Shown: one piece after another, positions 53,641 through 62,216 of the stretch
Numbering within the stretch: position 1 is the first letter of the stretch
Layout: every line of letters starts with the position of its first letter
From: Novosphingobium sp. CF614
Lineage (GTDB): Bacteria > Pseudomonadota > Alphaproteobacteria > Sphingomonadales > Sphingomonadaceae
Assembly: GCF_900113255.1 (NCBI RefSeq)
Contig: NZ_FOOR01000004.1
Span: 210,903-274,902, forward strand
DNA: 64,000 nt
Direction: 5' to 3'
Translations under genes and position numbers: made by a program
Notes under the pieces: generated by a model
The model's input: only the letters and a program-made list of their open reading frames with translations
Told to the model about the DNA's origin: nothing
The model's database searches: none

Positions 53641-54930
53641 TCATGCCACCGCCCCTCTGATCGGCACCACATCTGCACCGTGGTCGCCGGACACGTAAGC
53701 AGCCCAATCAGCCATGAGGCGCACGCGCTTCGGCATGAGCGAGCCACGTTGATACGCAGCTTCAGCCTTGTCCGCCAATTGGTGCGCGAGTGCATGTTCG
53801 ATCACTTCGCGCGGATGACCCGTGGTTTCACCGCCCCAATCACGGAAGGTGGATCGAAACCCGTGGACCGTCAGATCAGCCCGGCCCATGCGCTTGAGAA
53901 CTGCCGCAAGCGTCATATCGCTCATGGGCACACCCGACTTGGAGCCGGACCAGATCAGCCCCTTACGATCATCCTCCGGCGTGGCCAACAGGATCGCGAC
54001 GGCAGCATTAGACAACGGCACAACGTGCTCACGCCCGGCCTTCATGCGATCAGCCGGGATCGTCCACACTGCGCGAGCAAGATCAATTTCGGACCATTCG
54101 GCATTGCGCACTTCGCCCGACCGTGCCGCTGTTAGGATTGTGAACAGCAGTGCCTTTGCCGCTGTGCCTTCGCGTTCGCGCAGCGCCACCATGAAGGCCG
54201 GTGCGTCAGCGTAGGGCAGCGCGGCATGATGCGTGGCGCGCTTCGCTTCTTTCGACATCTCCGGCAGGATCGGCTCAAGGCAATTGCGCCATGCTGCCGG
54301 GTTGTCCGCGCGGTGATGGCGCGCGATGGCGTAGCCAAATACCTTTTCCATGCGCTGCCGCACCCGCGTGGCCGTCTCATGCCGTGCCGACCACAAGGGT
54401 TTTCCGTCCGCCTTTTCCACGGGCTGCATCAACACACCCTCAACGGCGTTCCGGTCGATCGTCGCGACAGGCTTGTCGCCGATGAGAGGATAGACCCAAG
54501 TTGCGAGCGTCGACTCCCATTGCTTTCGGTGCTTCGCATTTTTCCACGCGTCACGTTTTGCGGCCAGGAACGTTACGGCCACGTCGCGAAATGTGGCCGG
54601 CTTTTCCGTTCCGCGCCGGTCGGCCACAGGGTCACGCCCCGCCCTGATCTCCGCAGCCATCTTTCGCGCTTGAGCGAGCGAGACGCTGCGGCTGCGATCC
54701 TCAGGATCGTATGGGCCCAAGCCCAACTCGCGCCGCTTGCCGCCGATCGTCGCCCGGAATATCCACGACATCGAACCGGCAGGCGTGATTTGAAGCATCA
54801 GGCCTGGAGGACGACCGCCAACCGGGATGCGAGCACTGTGCTTTTGCCCCACGTCCGCCATCCTCGCCGTCGCCCGGGCGATTTCGGCGTCGAGTGCTTT
54901 GGGGTTCAATTCCTTCGCGACGACCGGCAT
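53641..54930 (-). CDS. P4-type tyrosine integrase
   Basis: The 429-residue integrase inserts the element into tRNA-Ser. It has an N-terminal DUF4102 arm-binding domain (VGGRPPGLMLQITPAGSMSW, RRELGLGPYDPEDRS) and a core domain with the catalytic residues Arg (LTAARSGEVRNAEW), His-x-x-Arg (VHGFRSTFRDW), the second His (HALAHQ) and the nucleophile Tyr in AYQRGSLMPKR. Residues 115-215 form the SAM-like core-binding domain. The gene starts 165 bases from the right attachment core at 55095, the expected place next to attP. No frameshift is seen, so it looks functional. Confidence 0.93.
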   Translation of the reverse strand: MPVVAKELNPKALDAEIARATARMADVGQKHSARIPVGGRPPGLMLQITPAGSMSWIFRATIGGKRRELGLGPYDPEDRSRSVSLAQARKMAAEIRAGRDPVADRRGTEKPATFRDVAVTFLAAKRDAWKNAKHRKQWESTLATWVYPLIGDKPVATIDRNAVEGVLMQPVEKADGKPLWSARHETATRVRQRMEKVFGYAIARHHRADNPAAWRNCLEPILPEMSKEAKRATHHAALPYADAPAFMVALREREGTAAKALLFTILTAARSGEVRNAEWSEIDLARAVWTIPADRMKAGREHVVPLSNAAVAILLATPEDDRKGLIWSGSKSGVPMSDMTLAAVLKRMGRADLTVHGFRSTFRDWGGETTGHPREVIEHALAHQLADKAEAAYQRGSLMPKRVRLMADWAAYVSGDHGADVVPIRGAVA

Positions 54931-55061
54931 TTCGTATCACCATCTACCCACCAAAAACATGTGCAACACCATGCCTCTCAGTGATCCACTTTGCAACTCG
55001 GCAGATTTTGGATGGGCAAATTTTCCGCAGAATCCCTTCGCTTTGGGTTAAGGGTAGGTCG

Positions 55062-56633
55062 TCAAGGGGGCCTAGGGGGGTCTTTTGTGGCGGACGGCGT
55101 CTCCGCCATCCTATAATTTCCGGTTTTCATTGCCTCCAAGGCTTTGAAAATCGGGGAAGTTTTCGGGGTTCGAAACCCTTGATTCCGCGCATATGTGATA
55201 CGGTCGGCAAAGACGAGCCGAATGACGGTTTGCTTGTCCTCGATGCGATCACTTTTCCAAAGATTAGAAGGCTTTGAGAGGAAGGCATTGGCGAGTTCGA
55301 ACATTTCGCCGAAGGGCCGTAGCGGCTTGCCTGCATTGCTGTGCCGTTCGGAGAGCACGAGTTTCTCGCGTTCGAGTTGCGCAATGCGCTTCTCGTAAGC
55401 GACGATCACCGTCTCGCTGGAAGTCGAAGAAACGATCCGCTCAAGCAGCCGCGCGATTTCTTCGTCGGCCTTGGTGACCGCGCGCTTGAACGCGCTCGCC
55501 GTCTGCTGCGCCTGCTGGCGCTGCATCTCCCACGCATCGGTGAACATGGCGCGGAAGATTCTCAGCATCGAAGGCGAAGGCTCCATGCCGTCCAGCAGCT
55601 TGTCGAACGCGCCCTCGATCTCGACTCGGCGGATCGATTTGCGGTAGCTTTGGCAATCTCGATTGAAGCACATGTAGTATGGATGCTTGTCGCCGGTCTT
55701 GCTGCGCGACCAGTTGGCGGTGAGCGGGCGTTCACAATCGGCGCAACTCACGCAGCCGCGCAAGGGGAAGTCGGCGCTGATGTCGGGCCGCGCGGCGGCA
55801 TAGCTGCGCCCTTTGAGCCGCGCGTGAATCTTCTCGAAGGTGGCGAAGTCAATCAGGCCTTCGTGTTTGCCCTTGCGGAGCGACACACCCCATTCGGGGC
55901 GCTCGATCATTCCGGCATAGATCACGCGGTTGAAAATGCGATTGACGGTTTCGATGGTAACGGTGCCGTGGCGCGTCTTCGGGAAATCCGGCTGGCTCTC
56001 GAAAAAGCGGGCAACCTCCGCCTGACTCTGGAATCGGCCCGAGGCATAACCTTCCATGCCTTCCTGCATGATCGAAGCCAGCGGCTCATCGCGCACCATC
56101 ACTTTGCCGTGGCCTTCGAGATTTTCGAAGCGCAAGCCCGTGGGCGCGAAAAAGGGCCAGTATCCCTGACGTATGCGCGCCTCCTGGCGATTACGCACCT
56201 GTTCGGCATTCTTGACGCGGGCATGGGCGCTAACCGAAGCAAGCAGGTGTTCTATCAACTGGCTGTCGCTGTCCTCGCCGAATTCTATGGACGGGCTTTC
56301 GAGCACGCCGCCTGCCTTGGCGATTGCGGCGCGCAAAGTCAGGTGCGCTTCGAGCCCACGTGCAAGCCGCGAGATATCGTCGATCAAGACGCGGATGTTC
56401 TCCTTGCGGTGCTGGTGCAGATAGGCGAGCAACATCTTCATGCCGGGACGCTCGACGAGGCTTCCGGATACCGCCTTGTCCTCGAAGGTCCGGACAACGG
56501 TATAGCCTTTCATCCGCGCAAACTCGGAACAGCGCACCGCCTGACTCTCCGCGCCATGCCCCTTGGCAACCTGCGCGGCGGAAGAAACACGCGCATAAAT
56601 GACGGCCTTGGTTTTGATCGCGGTCCTATCCAT
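55062..56633 (-). CDS. Large serine recombinase
   Basis: The 523-residue large serine recombinase is of the phiC31/TP901 class. The N-terminal catalytic domain has YARVSS with the catalytic Ser17 and Arg15, and the arginine-rich DDISRLARGLEAHL. A recombinase domain (residues 160-260, EARIRQGYWPFFAPTGLRF) and a zinc ribbon with CVSCADCERPL, YYMCFN and RDC follow. A coiled coil (QQAQQTASAFKRAV) and DNA-contact tail complete it. The right attachment core 55095-55108 lies inside its last codons, so its C-terminus was probably changed when the satellite element inserted. It overlaps the short paralogue by 8 bases. Confidence 0.9.
   Translation of the reverse strand: MDRTAIKTKAVIYARVSSAAQVAKGHGAESQAVRCSEFARMKGYTVVRTFEDKAVSGSLVERPGMKMLLAYLHQHRKENIRVLIDDISRLARGLEAHLTLRAAIAKAGGVLESPSIEFGEDSDSQLIEHLLASVSAHARVKNAEQVRNRQEARIRQGYWPFFAPTGLRFENLEGHGKVMVRDEPLASIMQEGMEGYASGRFQSQAEVARFFESQPDFPKTRHGTVTIETVNRIFNRVIYAGMIERPEWGVSLRKGKHEGLIDFATFEKIHARLKGRSYAAARPDISADFPLRGCVSCADCERPLTANWSRSKTGDKHPYYMCFNRDCQSYRKSIRRVEIEGAFDKLLDGMEPSPSMLRIFRAMFTDAWEMQRQQAQQTASAFKRAVTKADEEIARLLERIVSSTSSETVIVAYEKRIAQLEREKLVLSERHSNAGKPLRPFGEMFELANAFLSKPSNLWKSDRIEDKQTVIRLVFADRITYARNQGFRTPKTSPIFKALEAMKTGNYRMAETPSATKDPPRPP
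55095..55108. other. Right attachment core of the satellite element
   Basis: CGGCGTCTCCGCCA repeats the last 14 bases of the tRNA-Ser gene in the same orientation. It is 165 bases from the integrase start. Flanking bases outside the core do not match, as expected for an attachment site. Confidence 0.65.
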
Positions 56634-57051
56634 GGGCGTCCTCGCATTCTGCCACGCTGGTGAGCAGGTTTCCGATGAGCGCGCCAGTTGGATCATTGTC
56701 GAGAGGGGCGGAGGGCAACATCAATGTCGCTCCCGCTTCCGTGATCGCGGCGCGTAGCTCAAGACGTGTTTTCATCCGCCGCGAGAGACGCGCAATGTCA
56801 TCCACAAGCACGACCAGATTGTCGGCGCGATGCTGCTCAAGAAAGCCGACCATGGACCTGATACCAGGGCGCTTGGTGGCGGCGACTTTTTCCTGCGCGT
56901 CGCGGAACACCGCGACGACATCGAGGCCGTTCCGGCTTGCAAGATCGCGGCCCCGCGACTCCTGCACGGTCAGGGAATCTTTGCGGTCGGCCACGGTGCA
57001 CGCGGCGACGTTTGTATAGATTACGGCTTTTTGCTTTGCTGGGGTGGTCAT
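56626..57051 (-). CDS. Catalytically dead serine recombinase domain
   Basis: The 141-residue protein has only the N-terminal catalytic domain of a serine recombinase. It aligns with residues 1-140 of the large recombinase next to it, but the active site YARVSS is replaced by YTNVAA: Arg15 becomes Asn14 and Ser17 becomes Ala16. The later arginines of DDIARLSR are kept. The reading frame is intact and overlaps the large recombinase by 8 bases and the gene before it by ATGA, so it is translated with them. It may act as an inactive partner subunit that regulates strand exchange. Confidence 0.85.
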   Translation of the reverse strand: MTTPAKQKAVIYTNVAACTVADRKDSLTVQESRGRDLASRNGLDVVAVFRDAQEKVAATKRPGIRSMVGFLEQHRADNLVVLVDDIARLSRRMKTRLELRAAITEAGATLMLPSAPLDNDPTGALIGNLLTSVAECEDAHG

Positions 57052-57401
57052 GACTCCTTCTCTTCCTGCGGCGATTGGCCCGCCGCGCTGTCAAAATGTT
57101 CGATCAAGAATTGATCCTGAAATTCTACCATGGCGGCTTGCGAGGTGCCGCAATCGACAGGCAATCCCCCGACTTTTCCACAAGCGATTTCCCGGATCGC
57201 GCGGGCGGCCTGTGCCTGCTGCGCGGGGTGAACGCCCCAGCCCAAATGCACGAGCGACTGGATGATCGACCAGAGCGCATCGAGCAGCGCCAGCTTGTCG
57301 GCCTCGCTGATCTCGTCGTCATCGAACAGCGACAGGTATTGCGTGAGATCGAACGTGCTCCCGGCTTGGTGCTCTACTGCTATCGGGGTGATCTCGTTCA
57401 T
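57048..57401 (-). CDS. Hypothetical protein in recombinase operon
   Basis: The 117-residue acidic protein has an N-terminal low-complexity segment, then LFDDDEISEADKLALLDALW and a Gln/Ala-rich helix. I do not recognise its family. AAGGAGG precedes the ATG at 57401. The ATGA overlap with the inactive recombinase and the order (this gene first) show that it belongs to one operon of three. A recombination directionality factor or inhibitor is a possible role because such small acidic proteins are common next to serine recombinases, but no motif proves it. Confidence 0.65.
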   Translation of the reverse strand: MNEITPIAVEHQAGSTFDLTQYLSLFDDDEISEADKLALLDALWSIIQSLVHLGWGVHPAQQAQAARAIREIACGKVGGLPVDCGTSQAAMVEFQDQFLIEHFDSAAGQSPQEEKES

Positions 57402-57527
57402 CGGCGACCTCCTTGGCGCTCCCTGACTTATCCCTTCCATTTCCTTCGTCCTCCGAGAGAACAAAAAGGAAACATTGAGCCATATCCGACCCCGAGAAGT
57501 CAAGGAAATAATTCCTATTTTCAATAA

Positions 57528-58289
57528 CTAACGGTTCTGATCGTGTTGCCGGATGGGCGCGGATTGCGGTTGCTGGCGCTGTTCGATGAAGGCTTCGCGG
57601 CGGGCCTCACGGGACTGATCGGGAGCGGGAGCATTCGGGGCCGAAGCCGGTCCAGACGCTTGGGTTTGCGCAGACTGCCGGGCCTGCACTTCGTGCGGGG
57701 GCGCTGGCTGGCGATCCTCGCGCCGCAATTCCTGGGTGCGGTCGTAAGCCTTGCGGGCCAGTTCCGAGACGCGCAGCAGCTCACTTCCGGCGAAGCTGTG
57801 CGTGTCGTGCGGCTGGCCTTCGGCATCGCGCCAGGTGCGCGCGAGCGTCGCCGAATAGAACGGCCCCTTCTCGCCCTCATTGCTCCAGATGCTGGCCTTG
57901 AGATTGCCATCGCGCAGCACGTCGCGCGGCGCGTTCCTTTCCATCGGCGGATCGGTGCGGTCGTCATCCATGGACTGGTTCCTTTCGTTCAATGCAATGC
58001 TGTCGTCGAAGTTGTGTGCATCGCGGCGTTCATCGTTCCACTGCGCATCGAACGCCGCTGCATCCGACCCCAGCGCCAAAGACGGCGACGGGCGCAGCAC
58101 CGGCTGCGGGCGCTGGCGCTTGACCATGAAGGACTCGCGGCGCGCGGCGCGTTCGGGATTGTCGTCCGGACGCTGCGCTTCGAAGGACTCACGCAGCGAC
58201 CCGGCGCGGTCGTACAGCGGATTGTCGGCACGCAAGTCGGCGTGGTCATGCGCGTGTGAGGCGCGGCTGTTTCGCGGCGCGTTCATCAT
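57528..58289 (-). CDS. Hypothetical mobile-element protein with conserved central domain
   Basis: The 253-residue protein is highly charged and Arg/Gln-rich (disordered) except for residues about 125-190 (LKASIWSNEGEKGPFYSATL, RTWRDAEGQPHDTHSFAG, ELLRVSELARKAYD). As I recall, that domain is common as a stand-alone or C-terminal part of plasmid and ICE proteins. Its start overlaps the TraG-like stop as ATGA. It may bind single-stranded DNA or the transfer complex, but the function is unproven. Confidence 0.65.
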   Translation of the reverse strand: MMNAPRNSRASHAHDHADLRADNPLYDRAGSLRESFEAQRPDDNPERAARRESFMVKRQRPQPVLRPSPSLALGSDAAAFDAQWNDERRDAHNFDDSIALNERNQSMDDDRTDPPMERNAPRDVLRDGNLKASIWSNEGEKGPFYSATLARTWRDAEGQPHDTHSFAGSELLRVSELARKAYDRTQELRREDRQPAPPHEVQARQSAQTQASGPASAPNAPAPDQSREARREAFIEQRQQPQSAPIRQHDQNR

Positions 58290-59899
58290 TGCCACCATTT
58301 CCCTTTCTCAATGCGGTTCCACATGCCGTCGGCATATTGTGGGTAATGAGCGAACTCTGGCGGCACCGGCTCGCGGATCACACGCAGCCATGCGTGGCCG
58401 ACGCGCGTTCTCACGCGCACGCGGTCAAGCGGCGGATAGAACGGATTGGGATGGAATCTTCCCGCCATGAAAGGCTGATCGAAATAGGCGGACTTCTCCG
58501 CGTCGATGGGATGAAGCAGGCCATCGGCGAAAATCACCTGGCGATTGGGCGGGCGCGTCAGCGCCTCTTCGGGCTTGAGCAATTCGCGGGGCTGGCTCGC
58601 GCGATGCACGGAGGCATCGCTGTGGTGCGCAATGCTGATCGCGGCCTGCACCGGGTCGCCACCGGCGAGCAGCGATTGCACGGCCTGTTGATAGGCAAGG
58701 TCCGATTGGGCCTGGCGCAGGCCGTCATCATATTCGAGACTCTGATAGCCGATCTGGCGGGACAGCCGGGTTGCGGTATCGATCTCGCGGATTCCGAAGC
58801 TGCTCTGCACCGCAGCGCTTACCGGAATGATCGTCTCAGCATTCGGCCCCGTGGCGCGGAGCTGGTCATGGCTCTGATAGACCGCCCAGGGCCTGATGCC
58901 GATCCCGGCTCCATAGGTGAACATGCGCGTGACCAGTGGAAAATTTCCGAGCTGCGCGCATTCGTCCAGTATCCACGTTTGCGAAGGAGCCTGCGGCGCG
59001 CGGGATTTGTAGATCATCCCCGCGACGAACAGCGCCTTGATGACCGGCGACCAGCTGTCGATGAACTCGGCTGGCGGCATCAGGTAGAAATGGCAAGCTT
59101 GCGTGCCGGTCATGTCGGCCAGCGAGGCGGTGAACGGCGGCGAGACCGAGGCCGTCAGCGTCGGATCGCTCAACGCGGCGACGGATTTCATCACCTCGCC
59201 CAGAATGCCGCGAAAGCCGCCGCCCGTATCATCGCGGCTCTGGGCGATTTCTTCCTCGACGGATTTTGAGATCGGGAAACCCGCCTCCTGCATCTCGAAG
59301 GCGAAGGAGAGCCATGCCGCGCTATTGCCGGGGATCAGGTTGATAACCTCGTAAAGGCGCGGCAGTGTCAGCACGCCATCGAGGCGGACGATGGTGAGAA
59401 TGATCGCTTCGAGAAACGCCTGCCCGCGAGCCTCGAAGAACTCGGCATTGGCGCTACCGGATTTGGGCAGGATGTTCTGGCAGTAGACCTTGGTGTCGGA
59501 CACCAGCGTCTTGCTGTCGATGCGGATATAATCGACCGGGTTGATGCGGTCCTGAGGCAGGCCATGCAGCGCCAGCGGATTCCAGTAATAGCAATATTTG
59601 CGTAGCAAAGTCTGATCACGGCTGATCGCGGCCAGCTCGCCCTTCATGTCGAGCACCAGCATCGAGCCTGAGTAAGTTCCAGCGCAGATGTTGTACGCGA
59701 GCACGTCGCGCAGCTTGCCCGAGCGCGCCCCGGCCTTGAGCAGCAGCCCACCCGCTCCGTTCCAGTAGAGCGGACGGCCTTCGAAAAAGCCGATCAGCAG
59801 GCTGTTGGCGGTCTTCTCGAAAAAGCCCGCCTCGCGTAGCTCATCGTCATCGACGTAGGCGGCGCGACCGTGGCGGTGGAGTTCGTTGTCGTCTGACAT
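58286..59899 (-). CDS. TraG/VirD4-like ATPase with atypical Walker A
   Basis: The 537-residue protein matches the soluble part of conjugative coupling ATPases, which bring DNA to a type IV channel. Walker B is clear in WILDECAQLGNF, and the following AGIGIRPWAVYQSHDQL segment is typical. Walker A, however, reads KAGARSGKLRD, with leucine in place of the Ser/Thr after the lysine. I see no N-terminal membrane segments, which normal coupling proteins have. It may be a degenerate or specialised relative. It overlaps the next gene by ATGA; the small 46-residue gene is 70 bases upstream. Confidence 0.82.
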   Translation of the reverse strand: MSDDNELHRHGRAAYVDDDELREAGFFEKTANSLLIGFFEGRPLYWNGAGGLLLKAGARSGKLRDVLAYNICAGTYSGSMLVLDMKGELAAISRDQTLLRKYCYYWNPLALHGLPQDRINPVDYIRIDSKTLVSDTKVYCQNILPKSGSANAEFFEARGQAFLEAIILTIVRLDGVLTLPRLYEVINLIPGNSAAWLSFAFEMQEAGFPISKSVEEEIAQSRDDTGGGFRGILGEVMKSVAALSDPTLTASVSPPFTASLADMTGTQACHFYLMPPAEFIDSWSPVIKALFVAGMIYKSRAPQAPSQTWILDECAQLGNFPLVTRMFTYGAGIGIRPWAVYQSHDQLRATGPNAETIIPVSAAVQSSFGIREIDTATRLSRQIGYQSLEYDDGLRQAQSDLAYQQAVQSLLAGGDPVQAAISIAHHSDASVHRASQPRELLKPEEALTRPPNRQVIFADGLLHPIDAEKSAYFDQPFMAGRFHPNPFYPPLDRVRVRTRVGHAWLRVIREPVPPEFAHYPQYADGMWNRIEKGKWWQ

Positions 59900-59969
59900 G
59901 GTTTTCGTCGTCCCTGCAAAGGCAGAAGCCGGGAGGCGGCGCATTGCCGCCTCCCGGCTCTCCGGATCG

Positions 59970-60110
59970 TCACGAGCACTGCGAGAGCAGCGCCACTCCG
60001 AAGAACATCAGCACGATCCAGCCCCACAGGGCGGAGCTGTTGTCCTTTTTCGGTGGCACCGGCTCCCAGACCGTGCCGATCGGGCGATACTTTTGCGGTT
60101 CCTTGGCCAT
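59970..60110 (-). CDS. Small single-span membrane protein (46 aa)
   Basis: This short frame encodes 46 residues: a charged, proline-rich start (MAKEPQKYRPIGTVWEP) and a hydrophobic span (ALWGWIVLMFFGVALLSQ) near the C-terminus. AAGGAG lies 7 bases before the ATG at 60110. It lies between the TraG-like ATPase and the two-span gene on the same strand, at the position where small membrane subunits of transfer systems are encoded. Its function is unknown. Confidence 0.65.
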   Translation of the reverse strand: MAKEPQKYRPIGTVWEPVPPKKDNSSALWGWIVLMFFGVALLSQCS

Positions 60111-60147
60111 TTTACGTCTCCTTGGTTTTTGGGTTGGGAGGGGATTG

Positions 60148-60453
60148 TCAGTGGCGGAAAATCAGGACGGTGAGGCGCGCCACGCCGAGGCGGAACGTGA
60201 TCGCCAGCACCATCTGGCAGGCCCCGAAGGTGACGGCGGCGCAGCCAAGGCCCCACAGCACGGCGACGAAGTCATCCCAGCCGCCGCCGTAGTGCGGCTG
60301 CGTGAAGCCGAGCACCCAGGCGATGGTCGCGTGGTAAAGCAGCGGCGCGAGAAAGAATGTCAGCAGCAGTGCGCCCGAGCACGACAGGATATTGCTCCCG
60401 GTGGTGAAGGCGTCGCTGCCCGGCTTGCTGACGGATTGGCGTTGCGTGAGCAC
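60148..60453 (-). CDS. Small membrane protein, two to three spans
   Basis: The 101-residue protein begins at a GTG (60453) preceded by AAGGAGG at ideal spacing. It has hydrophobic stretches at about residues 22-50 and 62-98 and a short loop (GFTQPHYGGGWDD). No family is recognised. It lies upstream of the 46-residue gene and the TraG-like ATPase in one run, so it may anchor that soluble ATPase to the membrane. That is an inference. Confidence 0.65.
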   Translation of the reverse strand: MLTQRQSVSKPGSDAFTTGSNILSCSGALLLTFFLAPLLYHATIAWVLGFTQPHYGGGWDDFVAVLWGLGCAAVTFGACQMVLAITFRLGVARLTVLIFRH

Positions 60454-60679
60454 AAGTTCCTCCTTTCCGAAAGGCGCGCCTTTCGGTTGATGGTGAGAGA
60501 CAAAGGGCCGCTTGGCCCCTGCGATCAGGTGGGTGTGATCTTGCGATCCATGCGTGGTGTGCTTGTGTGTGCGGGCCGTGACAATGGGCGCAGCCCGGCA
60601 TCTAGGCGCTGGTGGAAGCAGAGCATCCCGGCGCTCACTTCAACGCGCTGAATCAGCGAGACGATTTTTGGAGGCGAAA

Positions 60680-61339
60680 TTGCGCGACAACGATAGCCTA
60701 CCGCCCGCCATGGCCAATCAGTTCAGTCGCGACTCCAAGATCAGCGAGGCGCAGACGATCAGGCTTGCCTATGCCTTTTGCGCGGGGCTGCCGGTGTCGG
60801 CGGCGGCTGGACTTGCAGGCGTCAGCGCAAAATCGGCGCGGGTGCATTATCTCGCCTTTCGCAAGCGCATCGCCATGCGTGCCTTCAACCGCTGGCACGG
60901 CAACGCGTCGATGCTGGTCAGCCACGATATCGAGATCACCGAAGTGCTGCTGCGCCCGGCCTTCTTCGATCTCCTGGCCGAGTGCCACGACAACGCCAAA
61001 TGCGCACAGAACTACCGGCTCGGTTACCGGAAGGTCCGGGAGTGCCGAAGCTGCCCGCTGATCGGCAAGTTCAGCGACCTGGCGCTTGTTGGCGATGTCT
61101 ATACGCTGATCGACGCCGTGCATGGCTTCTATCGCCGCATCGGCATCAAGTCGGAGGCAGACCGCGATCCGGTATCGCTATTCCGCGAGCGGCTGGCGCA
61201 TACGGTCGCCATCGCAGCCGCCGCGCGGCACAGCCGCAAGCAGGCAAGCGGCCTGCCCGATCCGCTGGACAAGGATTATCTCTCGGTCGGAACCCTGCTC
61301 GACAAGCTGCTGGAAAATCTTGCCGGTGACCCGCTGTAA
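60680..61339 (+). CDS. HTH DNA-binding protein
   Basis: The 219-residue protein has a helix-turn-helix close to the N-terminus (TIRLAYAFCAGLPVSAAAGL, then GVSAKSARVHYLAFRKRI) of the kind seen in resolvases and transposase-like regulators. A Cys cluster (CAQNYRLG, then CRSCPL) follows and could bind zinc. The start is TTG 60680, with GGAGG 5-6 bases upstream; an ATG at 60710 (MANQFS) is the alternative. It is divergent from the small membrane protein gene and could control the block. Confidence 0.65.
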   Translation: MRDNDSLPPAMANQFSRDSKISEAQTIRLAYAFCAGLPVSAAAGLAGVSAKSARVHYLAFRKRIAMRAFNRWHGNASMLVSHDIEITEVLLRPAFFDLLAECHDNAKCAQNYRLGYRKVRECRSCPLIGKFSDLALVGDVYTLIDAVHGFYRRIGIKSEADRDPVSLFRERLAHTVAIAAAARHSRKQASGLPDPLDKDYLSVGTLLDKLLENLAGDPL

Positions 61340-61390
61340 GCGGTGAAGATCAATCCCCGCCGTCAGCCCTCGCTTGTGCTCGCGCGGAGC

Positions 61391-61813
61391 TTAATCGGCG
61401 GTTCCGGCCAGACGGCGCAGGGCGTTGGCGGCGGTAACAATCTCGATACCCCGCACGGACCCCAGTGCCAACACGTCGGCCTTGTCGCCGGAGACGAGGA
61501 AATCGGCCTCGCCCGCCACGGCAGTCGCCAGGATGGGGTTGTCCTTGGGATCGGGCGAAAGCGCGATCTCGGGGAGATCATGGGCCATCACGGCTATGGC
61601 ATCGATCGTGGCCAGAAGGTCTTCGGCATCGGCGCTACGGATATAAGGTCGCAGGCGCGGACGGCTCAGCACGTCGCGCAGTTCGGCAAGCTGTTCTTCT
61701 GACGTGACGAGTATAACCCGCCGGTCCCTGACCGCCGCCAGAAGCTGGCCGGGCGGACCGGACGCCGAGATCAGGGCGCTGACCAGGATGTTGGTATCAA
61801 GAACGAGCCGCAC
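61391..61813 (-). CDS. PIN-domain toxin-like nuclease
   Basis: The 140-residue PIN-domain protein is of the putative toxin-antitoxin type (COG1569-like). Acidic active-site residues are the Asp of LDTNILVSALIS, the Glu of SEEQLAELRDVL and aspartates of DPKDNPILATA and GEADFLVSGDKAD. PIN proteins cut RNA. It overlaps the antitoxin-like gene by 17 bases. The pair would keep the mobile block in the cell. The family assignment is firm; the target is unknown. Confidence 0.88.
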   Translation of the reverse strand: MRLVLDTNILVSALISASGPPGQLLAAVRDRRVILVTSEEQLAELRDVLSRPRLRPYIRSADAEDLLATIDAIAVMAHDLPEIALSPDPKDNPILATAVAGEADFLVSGDKADVLALGSVRGIEIVTAANALRRLAGTAD

Positions 61814-62033
61814 GGGTTTCCGCTACAGCTTCATCTGCCAATGCCTGCGCTTGCGCCGGGGAAAGACCATCATTGCCTTTCCAGACCGAGTCCAGCGTCT
61901 CCCAAAACACCGCCTGCCGCACCGCGCGGTCAACGAACAACGAAAGGTCGCCCTTCTTGCCGCCGAGCCGCGCCAGGTGGCTGCGCACGCTGCGGTTGGT
62001 TTCTTCCGGGATGACGAGGTTCCATCGGGTCAT
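61797..62033 (-). CDS. Antitoxin-like ribbon-helix-helix protein
   Basis: The 78-residue protein starts TRWNLVIPEETNRSVRSHLA and continues GGKKGDLSLFVDRAVRQAV, a ribbon-helix-helix pattern seen in CopG-type antitoxins. The end is Ala/Glu rich and should bind the PIN toxin. It lies directly before that toxin with overlapping reading frames, the usual order. The ATG at 62033 is preferred; 62045 is in frame. Confidence 0.78.
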   Translation of the reverse strand: MTRWNLVIPEETNRSVRSHLARLGGKKGDLSLFVDRAVRQAVFWETLDSVWKGNDGLSPAQAQALADEAVAETRAARS

Positions 62034-62216
62034 GCTGCTATCCATATCCTTTATGTTTATACACCTAAACACATAATATCATGCCGTCCCCGTGGCCGTC
62101 AAATTTGTGGGCGGCGGGCAAGGTGTTAAGATTTTTTAACCATATCTTAGCGCTTTGCCGCCTATCATGGTTGTGGTCCGCGAGAATGAGAGCAGCGCCG
62201 GGCCATGTGAGGGTGC

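Larger units (their letters stand above)
47843..55108. mobile_element. Integrative satellite-like element in tRNA-Ser, about 7.3 kb
   Basis: The element runs from the 3' end of tRNA-Ser to a second copy of its last 14 bases (CGGCGTCTCCGCCA). It carries a tyrosine integrase next to the right end, an AlpA-like regulator, a primase-polymerase/helicase, a possible replication origin and a minus-strand run of small proteins of the phage DNA-packaging type (HTH protein, DUF5681 protein). GC is patchier than in the catabolic region. No capsid, portal or tail genes are present, so it looks like a phage satellite or plasmid-like integrated element that may use a helper. Confidence 0.75.
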
